Part shown: positions 1 to 7,511 of the stretch, in pieces
Layout of the letters: every line of letters begins with the position of its first letter
How positions within the stretch are numbered: position 1 is the first letter of the stretch
Assembly (NCBI GenBank): GCA_018812465.1
Contig: JAHJCS010000093.1
Location: 1-12,757 of the forward strand
Source of the DNA: Nanobdellota archaeon
Lineage (GTDB): Archaea > Nanobdellota > Nanobdellia > Woesearchaeales > UBA12501
Direction of reading: 5' to 3'
DNA: 12,757 nt
Program-made: the position numbers and the translations under genes
The notes under the pieces: generated by a model
What the model was told of the DNA's origin: nothing
The model's database searches: none
Seen by the model: only the letters and a program-made list of their open reading frames with translations

Positions 1-360
1 CAGGATGTGCTTGAAGACCTTTGTGGAGATTTTGATGGCTGTGATTATATAATAGGTATGAAAAGATGGAGTAATGATCAACAGACAGAGACAGCTAGTA
101 GGAGTGGTCATTTCTATTATAGTCCTTCAGACCATCATTGGAGAGCTGAAAATTATGAAGATACTGCTGATTCATATGGTACTGATGGTGATGGGACTTC
201 AAACCATGTAAAGGGTCCATGGAACCAATGTTTTTTCACTGATGGGGAATATGATGGTGTAGGAACCACAGCTGATGGCGATGAAGTAGGGATGAACTTC
301 CTTATGTGGTATGCTTATACAGGAACTGGAAGATCATGCGAATTAACATTGATTGATTAA
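1..360 (+). CDS. C-terminal part of an unidentified, probably secreted protein (5' end outside window)
   Basis: The frame is open from base 1 and ends at TAA 358-360, giving 119 residues plus the stop. The GTG at 7-9 is only a valine codon in this frame and I see no reason to treat it as the start, so the gene is probably cut by the window edge. The visible part is acidic and rich in Gly, Asp, Tyr and Trp, with three cysteines near CGDFDGC and FF(x)n-like aromatic segments and a fourth before the end (SCELTLID). There is no membrane helix. The composition, with paired cysteines, GTDGDGT and an IID-type C-terminal strand, fits a compact beta-rich extracellular domain. I do not recognise a named family and assign no function. 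It is separated from the next gene by a T-rich gap and is probably transcribed independently of it. Confidence 0.6.
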   Translation, partial: QDVLEDLCGDFDGCDYIIGMKRWSNDQQTETASRSGHFYYSPSDHHWRAENYEDTADSYGTDGDGTSNHVKGPWNQCFFTDGEYDGVGTTADGDEVGMNFLMWYAYTGTGRSCELTLID

Positions 361-384
361 GATAAAACCATCAACTTTTCGCAA

Positions 385-395
385 CATTTTTATTC
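385..395 (+). promoter_or_regulatory. weak TATA-like box for a leaderless transcript of the 418 gene
   Basis: CATTTTTATTC lies with its centre about 28 bases before ATG 418. This is the spacing expected if transcription begins at or next to the start codon. No Shine-Dalgarno sequence precedes ATG 418 (the bases before it are nearly all T), which also fits a leaderless mRNA. The box is a poor match to TTTAWATA and could be chance in such a T-rich stretch. Confidence 0.3.
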
Positions 396-417
396 TGTTT
401 TCTTTTATTTGCTTTTA
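387..417 (+). terminator. T-rich tract after the first gene, possible archaeal terminator
   Basis: Of the 31 bases between 387 and 417, 23 are T, in runs broken by single A, C or G. Archaeal RNA polymerase terminates at T-rich tracts on the non-template strand without needing a hairpin, so this could end the transcript of the 1-360 gene. The same bases also form the upstream region of the next gene, so terminator and promoter functions would overlap here. Confidence 0.35.
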
Positions 418-1743
418 ATGGCCAGAAAAAGAGGGATAACCAGTAAGATAAATGATTCTGTATTCTTGGCATTATTCTCAGGGAAAAGGTCCCAGCTAAC
501 AGCATTCATGCTCATAGGCATTGTCATGCTTGCGATATTCGGTTTTATGTATTATGCTTCAAAAAGCACGCAATCAAGCAATATTGAGAGGCAGATTAAT
601 GTAGCAGAAGAGAACATAAGAGAGACTAATATACTCAGGCAGTATGTCACACTATGCCTCAAAGAGTCCCTGGAGACAGGCCTTGTGATGGCAGGAGACC
701 AAGGAGGGATGATAGAACAGCCTTATGAATATATTGAATACGAAAGTTCAAAGGTCGCATTTGGCATCAAAGAAAGCCAGTTCAATGCCCAGATGCCAGG
801 CCCACCTGCTTATCCCTGCATCATGGATCCTGGAACCAATTCTTATCCCTGCAGCCCTACACCTTATAATCCAATACTTGCTCCAAAGAAGCTTTATGGT
901 TTCGGCAAGAAGAATCTGACAGCACTTTGCGACCCAAAAGGCCCTAATGCAGCTTATCTGAGCATTGTGCCATATCCCTGCCCTACAGGCACTTATGGGA
1001 ACAACTCAGTACAAGAGCAGCTGAAGGATTATATTGAGCAAAGACTTGGTGACTGCGTGAACCTCACACCAATAGAGCAGGTAACAGGATTGAGCATAAC
1101 AAATGGGACTCCTAATGTCAGCATCATCTTTGGAGAGGATGAGGTTATTGCCATGACAACCTACCCTCTGAACATGAGTATTGACAGATACAGCTCAGTC
1201 AAACTATTTGATTTTCAGGTCAATATTCCTGTAAGGATAAAGAAGATGTTCGGGCTTGTGGATTACATAGCAAAGAATGAGCTCTATGATATTGAATTTG
1301 TACCAGAAGAGGATTATACCTCATACAAGTATTTTGGGAAAGATGTGATGCCTGCACTTGAGGTCTCAAGATATAATGCTGGTCCTGGAATAGATATTAT
1401 CGAGGTGAATGACAGCGCTTCGATCATCAGAGGAAATGCTTACTCATTCAGATTCGCTGTGCAGAACAGGATTCCTGCTCTTGATTACATACCTGATGTG
1501 ACTGTCACAGAAGGCCAGTCAGTCATGATACATCCTCAGGCTTACGACGCAGATGATAGTGATGCAATAACATACAGCGCTTCTGGGTGGAAAGATGGAT
1601 ATTGGTCATACACAGGATCAGATCTCATTGTGTCAACATCAGATGGAGATGCAGGATCACATGAAGTTGATATCTATGCATGTGATACTTCAGATAAATG
1701 CGACTTGCAGAGAGTGAGCATCGAAGTGAACAATGCAGGATAA
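418..1743 (+). CDS. pilin-like single-pass membrane protein with C-terminal Ig-like domain
   Basis: Using ATG 418 (an in-frame TTG at 409 is possible but lies in the T tract) gives 441 residues. The N-terminus is basic (MARKRG, later GKRSQL), followed by one membrane helix at about residues 27-46 and a long predicted helix. That helix carries a cysteine (C80) and a GDQGG motif (93-97). This is the arrangement of type IV pilin-like proteins, with N-terminus inside and C-terminus outside, but the conserved Glu at +5 of true class III signal peptides is absent. The middle (about 115-190) is rich in Pro, Tyr and Cys, with three Tyr-Pro-Cys triplets. Six N-x-S/T sequons lie outside the membrane. 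Residues about 350-441 form a cadherin/dystroglycan-like Ig fold (TVTEGQSV, AYDADDSD, then a Cys pair in YACDTSDKC). The gene lies just upstream of the surface-protein operon but has its own spacing and is probably a separate unit. The function is unknown; a surface display or filament subunit role is an inference. Confidence 0.8.
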   Translation: MARKRGITSKINDSVFLALFSGKRSQLTAFMLIGIVMLAIFGFMYYASKSTQSSNIERQINVAEENIRETNILRQYVTLCLKESLETGLVMAGDQGGMIEQPYEYIEYESSKVAFGIKESQFNAQMPGPPAYPCIMDPGTNSYPCSPTPYNPILAPKKLYGFGKKNLTALCDPKGPNAAYLSIVPYPCPTGTYGNNSVQEQLKDYIEQRLGDCVNLTPIEQVTGLSITNGTPNVSIIFGEDEVIAMTTYPLNMSIDRYSSVKLFDFQVNIPVRIKKMFGLVDYIAKNELYDIEFVPEEDYTSYKYFGKDVMPALEVSRYNAGPGIDIIEVNDSASIIRGNAYSFRFAVQNRIPALDYIPDVTVTEGQSVMIHPQAYDADDSDAITYSASGWKDGYWSYTGSDLIVSTSDGDAGSHEVDIYACDTSDKCDLQRVSIEVNNAG

Positions 1744-1746
1744 TAG

Positions 1747-1794
1747 ATTATTGCCGGATTTGATTAGCATAATAGCCAAAAATTCTCTCTTTTA
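1747..1794 (+). terminator. possible weak terminator: imperfect hairpin followed by pyrimidine tract
   Basis: ATTATTGC (1747-1754) can pair with GCATAAT (1767-1773) with a single bulge and a 12-base loop. A pyrimidine-rich stretch, TTCTCTCTTTTA, follows at 1783-1794. It lies just after the stop at 1743. The hairpin is AT-rich and weak; the pyrimidine tract is the more plausible archaeal termination signal. It may also be chance. Confidence 0.25.
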
Positions 1795-1863
1795 TACAAA
1801 CAATTCATTATATTTGAACAAGCCAGAAAAACACATATTATACATATATAGGCTGATATCACC

Positions 1864-1903
1864 AAAATCTTTTTAAATATATATGGTTTAAAAAGAGATA
1901 TTT
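1864..1903 (+). promoter_or_regulatory. archaeal promoter (TATA box) of the surface-protein operon
   Basis: TTTAAATA at 1872-1879, within a longer AT stretch up to 1884, is a near-consensus archaeal TATA box. The A-rich AAAATC just upstream (1864-1869) is in the place of a TFB recognition element. Standard spacing puts transcription start near 1900-1903, leaving a leader of about 20 bases that contains the GGTGA site. A second AT-rich patch (TATACATATATA, 1840-1850) lies upstream and could be an alternative box or a regulator site; no clear operator palindrome was seen. The next gap in the run is only 30 bases, so this is the likely single promoter for the five genes that follow. Confidence 0.65.
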
Positions 1904-1913
1904 GAGTAAAAGC

Positions 1914-1918
1914 GGTGA
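1914..1918 (+). promoter_or_regulatory. Shine-Dalgarno site selecting ATG 1923
   Basis: GGTGA lies 4 bases before ATG 1923 and matches the 3' end of archaeal 16S rRNA. It supports ATG 1923 over the in-frame TTG at 1902, which falls at the predicted transcription start and would put seven polar residues ahead of the signal peptide. Confidence 0.6.
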
Positions 1919-1922
1919 ATTA

Positions 1923-4900
1923 ATGCTGAAAAAGAGGTTTTTGAGAGACTTTAGTGTATTTTTCCTGATGATGTTATTCTTCTTGCTGAGCTCTTCTTAT
2001 GCGCTTGCACAATGCTGTGTGTATGAAGTGGTAGGTCTTCCTATAAACTGTGAGGATCTGACAGTTGGACCTGGTGAAGAACAGACAGCTCAGATGGATT
2101 GTGAGGATATTGGAGGAGGAACATATTATTCTGAAATCTGTTCTGCTATAGAGATATGCACAATAGGAGAATGCACTGATAACATCATCTTTAGATGCGC
2201 TGATGGTACTGATATAACAACTGCTAATTGTATGGGTGGAATATTATATCCAACTGGCCAGACCTGCCCAGAAGAGCAGGTGGAGTCATGCTTAAACAAT
2301 GCAAAGGATGTTGGAGAGACTGATGTTGACTGCGGAGGAGACTGCTCTCCTTGTACAACAGGCAAATCCTGCATAACTGATTCTGACTGCACAACAGAGA
2401 ACTGTGCTGTGGGAACTTGCGCAACTGCTGAAGTACCTGTTGAGGAAATCCCAGAAGAAGAGCCTGAAGTGATAACTCCTGCTGACTTGAGATGCGGCAA
2501 TGGTGTCTGCGATATAGATGAAACCCAGGAGACATGCGTCTATGATTGCGGTTTCTGCGGAGACAACAAGCTTGTGAATGAGGAATGCGAAACTGACGCA
2601 GATTGTTATGGTGGCAAGTGTGATGCATGCGAATGCATCTACAGCTGCACAGATGATAATCTTGGAAGGCTCAAACCATTGAATCTTGTGGTGTCAAACT
2701 CAAGAGGAGAGATAGCTGTCAATCTTCTCTGGACTCTTGACACAGTTGCTTCTGGATGCATGCTCAATAAGATGATGATATTTAGGTGCAAGACTTCAGC
2801 AACAGGCCAGTGCGAGCCTAAAAGCCTTGTTGGCCAGATGGAAAAAGATGCCAGAAGCCTCTATAATTATAGAGATATATGGAATATAGAACCATACACA
2901 AGGTATTGCTACAAAGTGACTGCTTATTACAAAGAAGAGGGCACTGCTGCTCAATCTAATGTAGCCTGCGCACCACTTCTGCCAGAAGATGATTGTATGA
3001 AAGGAAGCAATTTCATGTGCAATGAAAATGTCTTGTACAGCTGCGGAGCCCAGAATGAGAGGGTATTTGTGCAGAACTGCTCAACAATACCTAGTGCAGT
3101 AGGAAAATATTACTGCCTTGGACCTGATGAAGGAGGAAATGCTGAGTGCGTCCTTCAGAACAACTGCAATATGTGCAATGGATTATTCGGGCTTTTTGGA
3201 ATAATGGAAGACACGAGCGAGACTCTGCATATCCTGACTTCTGCAAGCGGCAGCAAGACAGCAGGAAGGGTGCTCTGCACTGCTGAGTTTGTGAGATCAT
3301 GTTTCATAGACCACACAAAGACAAATGTGGACAAATACAATTATTGCGGAAATATCACATCCTGCTATCAGTACAGATCAATGCAGGCATGCGACACTAA
3401 TCTGTGCAAGATAGGTGATTGCAGCTGGTCTGAATCAGATACAGCAGGAGCTGAATTCGGATTCGGAGTGTGTGTTCCTAAGGATAAGGACAAAGAAGAC
3501 TGCTCTCTCTGCTCAAGAGATAACTCTCCTGCAAGAAATAATTTCTTTGGAAGATGCTCAGACAGTGTGTGCAGGATTTATGGTGACTGCTATTATACAA
3601 ACATAATGGGAGGATATGAATGCTCATCAAAGCAGTCCATAGGCTGCAGGTCATTCAAGACAAAGAATGATTGCATCAATGCAGATCAGCAGGGTGAGCA
3701 GAATGCTGTTTTGGATGTTGTCTATGATGCTCAAGGAAACAGGATAGGGGGCACTAATAGAATCATCACAAAAAGCAATGATTACTTCAGTTACGGAACC
3801 TGTAAATGGGGTTCAGACTTTGATGCCCAGGCTTGCGTGAAGGATGCTGATGGAGACAACAAGCTGGACTGTGATATCTATGATGTAGTGTGCCAGGCTG
3901 ACAATACCCCTCCAGCAACCACAATAGTGCCTCAGGTGCCTATGGAAGGTGAAAGGCTGCTTCTTGGGACAGAGGTATATCTTAAACTCCAGACAACAGA
4001 GCCTGCTCTGACATATTTCTGCTTTGTGAAAGATGAGGGCACCAGCCCTTACTGCTATCCAAAAGAGAGCACAGCATGCGGAATACAGAAAAAAGTCGGA
4101 CCAGGAGAACAATGGTATTCTGGATCAGGAAATTACATATTATATTATTATTCAGAAGACAGGGCCCATAATCTTGAGGAAGTCAAGTCACTCAAGGTCA
4201 AATTTGATGACTCAGTTCCAGATATAAGTGTAGCAGTATCCAAGCCAAATCCAAAGACAAGGACTTTCATAATAAGCACGAATATGGATGTCACATGCTC
4301 AGCACATCTTGAGAACTCAGTGGGTGTTATGCTTTACCCAGAGAACATGATAGACAAAGAAAGGATAGCTTCAGGCAGAAGCATATCAAGGTCATACATA
4401 AATCTTGATGATGATGACTATTATTTTATCTATGAATGCGAGAACAGGGCAGGCAACAAGAGAACAGGAGAGAAGATAGCTGTGATAGACACCAATAATA
4501 TCTATGATCCATCTCCGAGAGTGCCTGTGCCTACAAATGCAGTGGATATCTCAGTCAAGACAAAGAAAGCAGCCTCATGCAGATATGCTATAACAACAGG
4601 CACAGAGCAGAGATATGATGATATGGAAGACCAGTTCCTGACAGGTGATGGCCTGACCCACACAGCAGTGGCTCTTGTAGTGCCTGGAGAGTTCTATTCT
4701 TTCGACGTAAAATGCAAGATGACTGATGGAACCATAGAAGGAGAGAAGAATGACAGGATAATATTCTCTGTTGATAATGTTCCTCCTACAATAACAGCAG
4801 TAAGCACATTTGATGCTCTTGGATTTGACCAGACACAGGAGTATGGCACAAAGCAGACATTGATGCTGCAGTGCAAGGATGACTGGTTCCTGAAGACAAA

Positions 4901-7481
4901 AGGAATAAGAGGCATGGACTTTGGATGTGATGAGACAATATTCTCATACACAGATTCTTCAGGCAATGCCAGGGATGGCAATATCTTCTTAGGAGATGGA
5001 CTTAGTCCGCCATTCACAGTTGATGCAACCCAGACAATAGGATACACAACAAAAGATAAAGGAGGAAACTATATCTCAGGAGCAGTAAGCGTAAGGATAA
5101 ACACAGCGCCACCTCTGCTATATCTGGATGTGATAAAATCTCCTCTCACAGACGACTCAAGAGCCCTTGATGCAGTCTCTTATGGAGATTATATACTCAA
5201 GCTTACATCTTCAAGAAGCCTGATAGCAGCTGAAGCTGGCATAAGCATATTCGGAGATGATATCATATATGATATTCCAGTGGAATATATCTCAAGTGAT
5301 GATTTTGGAAGGACTCATTACTTTGCTTTCTCAGTGCCATGGACAATACCTCAGATGACAGAGAATGTTCTTGGCGCCAATGTGACTGCTGTAGTGGCAA
5401 GACCAGGCGAGTTCTGCTCTGTAGAGATCGCGCTTGATGAGAACAAGCATTATAGGGCAAGGAATTTCACATTTGACACAGGGATACCAGAAGCAGAGCT
5501 AAAGCCAAAGCTTGATACTTATCACTCAGTATACAGCTACCCTTTAAATGAAGAAGAAGGAATCTATTACACAAACCAGAATCCTCTGTTCATAACTGGT
5601 GCCTCTAAAACTAATGCCACTGTAAGAGTGAATTATTATGTAGGCCAGAGAATAAGTGAGATGAGACTTCAACAGTCCTATGATCTCAGGCAGAATGCGC
5701 AGAAGACTCCCATGGTTGAGATGAAACCAGGGAATTTCCAGGGCAATACAGGAGATAACAAAGCAATAAACTATATCGGTGGACTGACCAGCCTTGGAGT
5801 GACAGAAGGAAATTTCATCAAGTTTGAGGATGCAAGGAGAGCTTATGGATATTATGACAATTATTATACAATAGACAAGGTCAAAGGAAACGAGATAACA
5901 TTTGTAGAGAACCTTGAAAAAGAAGTTGAACTGGCAGACACAGCTCAGGTCTTTGACAAGCCAACTCCTTACAACTGGTTCGGAGCTGATATAGAGCTTG
6001 AGAGAGGTGCTAATTATTTTTTCTTCAGACCTGAGAGCAGAGGAGGCCTTGAAGGATACCTTGACAAGATATACACAATAGTATATGACCCTGATCCTCC
6101 TGAAGTGATAAGCAGTGTGCCTAATGAAGGCCAGGTCAGCAATCCAAACACCCCTATCTCAATAATAGTAAAGGAATCAAGGATGAGCTCTCAGCTTGAC
6201 ACTAAAAGCATCAAGCTTTACCTGAATGGAAAGCCTAACACAATCGCAGAAAAGGACATAAAAATAACCAGTGACGGACAGAACAACTATTATAACATAA
6301 CATACAAGCCAGGAAAAGCTCTGAACGGAACATATTATGTGAACTTCACAGGATATGATCTTGCATTAAATCCTCTGACTGCTGCTTCAGCAAGCCCTGA
6401 GTGGATCTTTACAGTCAATAAAGACTCGCCTGACAGACCAATATTTGATGTTGCTGGAGGCACATTCTATAATGGAATGTGGTTTGTGAAGAAGTCTCCT
6501 GTTTTTACATTATACTTCCCTGATGCAGTTCCAGTTGATATAACTGGATACCACAAGAATTATGCCCCTAATTTCATAAATGCTGACAACTGCAAAGGCA
6601 CTGCTGAATCAAATTTCTTCAAGAATTGTATGTTCAATCCTGCACTGCAGCCAAGAGTTCTTGGAGGAGGAAGCCTCATAGAGGATGAATTCCAGATAAT
6701 AGTCCAGGCAAGAAAGATATTCAGCGCAAGAGCTTATGGACCAAACTCATTGATATACCTGGACAAGCTGGTGATAGATGATCAGGTGCCGTCAATAGGC
6801 GCAATCACGCATCCTGAGAAGATAGCGCAGAACATTGATGTAAAGTTTGATGCAATAGTCTATAACGAAGCGCATGACCTCAATGCAACCCTATTGTTCA
6901 ATGGCAAGAATTACCCTTTAAGCCAGACAGGAAAGTCAGACAACAACAACCACTTCTATTTTAACTGGGAGACTCCAGAAATAGACTATTCAGATATAGC
7001 CCTGAAAGCAGAGCTTGAAGGGGAGCATGATATCATATTGAGGATAGCTGATTATGCAGGCAATGCAGCTACATACAGCGGAAAGGTATATCTTGACCTA
7101 ACCCCTCCTGATGTAGATGATTTGGATGTTGCTATCATGCCTACAAGGGTCATATCCAATAATGAATTCCAGACAAAACAGACAGAGATAATAGTCAAAG
7201 GAAACTTCACTGAGAGTGACGTCAGCTCAGTATATGTCATGCCTGGTGATTATAGGTTTGCACCTGGACAGAAACCAGTTATGGAAGATATAAGCGAGCT
7301 CGCTAACATAGAAGGCCATAAATTTGAGCTTAACATGATAATTAATGGAACATTCAACAGGACAATACTCAATGAGCTGAACCTGTTCATGGAAGATGAA
7401 GCAGGAAACATAGCAATAACCCAATTATATGTTGTAGCTGACATGCAACCGCCATATGTTGTCGGCACAACAGTCACCTAA
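1923..7481 (+). CDS. giant secreted cysteine-rich multi-domain (Ig-like) surface protein
   Basis: There are 1852 residues from ATG 1923. Residues 1-30 form a Sec signal peptide, with probable cleavage after YALA; no lipobox, since Gln precedes Cys. The first ~660 residues hold about 60 cysteines: a DVDCGG module (C137), a CGNGVCD module (from C191), a fibronectin III-like domain (about 250-352), then dense Cys-rich sequence ending in a calcium-loop-like DADGDNKLD (641-649). From about 660 the protein changes to serial Ig-like beta-sandwiches joined by D-x-x-PP linkers (such as DNTPP, VDNVPP, DPDPP). Two of these carry a conserved Cys pair (792/839 and 886/931), and a third is degenerate near C700. 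About twelve N-glycosylation sequons are present. There is no membrane segment or anchor at the C-terminus, which stops ten residues after a fresh QPP linker. It is the first gene of the operon and is followed by a membrane protein sharing its repeats, so it is probably held at the surface by that partner. An adhesin or envelope role is inferred; no enzymatic motif was seen. Confidence 0.85.
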   Translation: MLKKRFLRDFSVFFLMMLFFLLSSSYALAQCCVYEVVGLPINCEDLTVGPGEEQTAQMDCEDIGGGTYYSEICSAIEICTIGECTDNIIFRCADGTDITTANCMGGILYPTGQTCPEEQVESCLNNAKDVGETDVDCGGDCSPCTTGKSCITDSDCTTENCAVGTCATAEVPVEEIPEEEPEVITPADLRCGNGVCDIDETQETCVYDCGFCGDNKLVNEECETDADCYGGKCDACECIYSCTDDNLGRLKPLNLVVSNSRGEIAVNLLWTLDTVASGCMLNKMMIFRCKTSATGQCEPKSLVGQMEKDARSLYNYRDIWNIEPYTRYCYKVTAYYKEEGTAAQSNVACAPLLPEDDCMKGSNFMCNENVLYSCGAQNERVFVQNCSTIPSAVGKYYCLGPDEGGNAECVLQNNCNMCNGLFGLFGIMEDTSETLHILTSASGSKTAGRVLCTAEFVRSCFIDHTKTNVDKYNYCGNITSCYQYRSMQACDTNLCKIGDCSWSESDTAGAEFGFGVCVPKDKDKEDCSLCSRDNSPARNNFFGRCSDSVCRIYGDCYYTNIMGGYECSSKQSIGCRSFKTKNDCINADQQGEQNAVLDVVYDAQGNRIGGTNRIITKSNDYFSYGTCKWGSDFDAQACVKDADGDNKLDCDIYDVVCQADNTPPATTIVPQVPMEGERLLLGTEVYLKLQTTEPALTYFCFVKDEGTSPYCYPKESTACGIQKKVGPGEQWYSGSGNYILYYYSEDRAHNLEEVKSLKVKFDDSVPDISVAVSKPNPKTRTFIISTNMDVTCSAHLENSVGVMLYPENMIDKERIASGRSISRSYINLDDDDYYFIYECENRAGNKRTGEKIAVIDTNNIYDPSPRVPVPTNAVDISVKTKKAASCRYAITTGTEQRYDDMEDQFLTGDGLTHTAVALVVPGEFYSFDVKCKMTDGTIEGEKNDRIIFSVDNVPPTITAVSTFDALGFDQTQEYGTKQTLMLQCKDDWFLKTKGIRGMDFGCDETIFSYTDSSGNARDGNIFLGDGLSPPFTVDATQTIGYTTKDKGGNYISGAVSVRINTAPPLLYLDVIKSPLTDDSRALDAVSYGDYILKLTSSRSLIAAEAGISIFGDDIIYDIPVEYISSDDFGRTHYFAFSVPWTIPQMTENVLGANVTAVVARPGEFCSVEIALDENKHYRARNFTFDTGIPEAELKPKLDTYHSVYSYPLNEEEGIYYTNQNPLFITGASKTNATVRVNYYVGQRISEMRLQQSYDLRQNAQKTPMVEMKPGNFQGNTGDNKAINYIGGLTSLGVTEGNFIKFEDARRAYGYYDNYYTIDKVKGNEITFVENLEKEVELADTAQVFDKPTPYNWFGADIELERGANYFFFRPESRGGLEGYLDKIYTIVYDPDPPEVISSVPNEGQVSNPNTPISIIVKESRMSSQLDTKSIKLYLNGKPNTIAEKDIKITSDGQNNYYNITYKPGKALNGTYYVNFTGYDLALNPLTAASASPEWIFTVNKDSPDRPIFDVAGGTFYNGMWFVKKSPVFTLYFPDAVPVDITGYHKNYAPNFINADNCKGTAESNFFKNCMFNPALQPRVLGGGSLIEDEFQIIVQARKIFSARAYGPNSLIYLDKLVIDDQVPSIGAITHPEKIAQNIDVKFDAIVYNEAHDLNATLLFNGKNYPLSQTGKSDNNNHFYFNWETPEIDYSDIALKAELEGEHDIILRIADYAGNAATYSGKVYLDLTPPDVDDLDVAIMPTRVISNNEFQTKQTEIIVKGNFTESDVSSVYVMPGDYRFAPGQKPVMEDISELANIEGHKFELNMIINGTFNRTILNELNLFMEDEAGNIAITQLYVVADMQPPYVVGTTVT

Positions 7482-7502
7482 AGTGCCTGAGAATAAGGCA
7501 TT
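7482..7502 (+). other. intergenic hairpin between the two large surface genes
   Basis: AGTGCCT (7482-7488) pairs with AGGCATT (7496-7502), a 7-base-pair stem with one G-T wobble and a 7-base loop. It begins immediately after the stop of the 1923 gene and ends 9 bases before ATG 7512. No T tract follows, so it does not look like a terminator. It could stabilise or be a processing site in the mRNA, or affect initiation of the next gene, which lacks a visible Shine-Dalgarno sequence. The 7-base stem is short enough that chance is possible. Confidence 0.4.
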
Positions 7503-7511
7503 AAGCTGAAT

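Noticed and set aside
790..990. Repeated TATCCCTGC words in the 418 gene as a DNA repeat or CRISPR-like element
   Set aside because: They are irregularly spaced, only nine bases long and simply encode Tyr-Pro-Cys in one frame, so they reflect protein composition.
1830..1850. TATACATATATA as the main promoter box of the operon
   Set aside because: Its distance to ATG 1923 would leave a leader of about 55 bases, and the box at 1872-1879 is a better match with better spacing to the GGTGA site; kept only as a possible auxiliary element.
1902..1922. TTG 1902 as start of the giant secreted protein
   Set aside because: It sits at the predicted transcription start, has no ribosome site, and would add polar residues before the signal peptide; ATG 1923 has GGTGA at the right distance.
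2017..2025. Lipoprotein signal for the secreted giant (Cys-Cys after the hydrophobic segment)
   Set aside because: The residue before the first Cys is Gln, not Gly/Ala/Ser, so it does not match a lipobox; cleavage after YALA by signal peptidase I is more likely.
2126..2628. Two minus-strand frames of 124 and 134 codons
   Set aside because: Both are antisense to the Cys-rich N-terminal region of the secreted protein; the translations are Ser/Gln- or Arg/His-rich with no domain-like pattern and no promoter.
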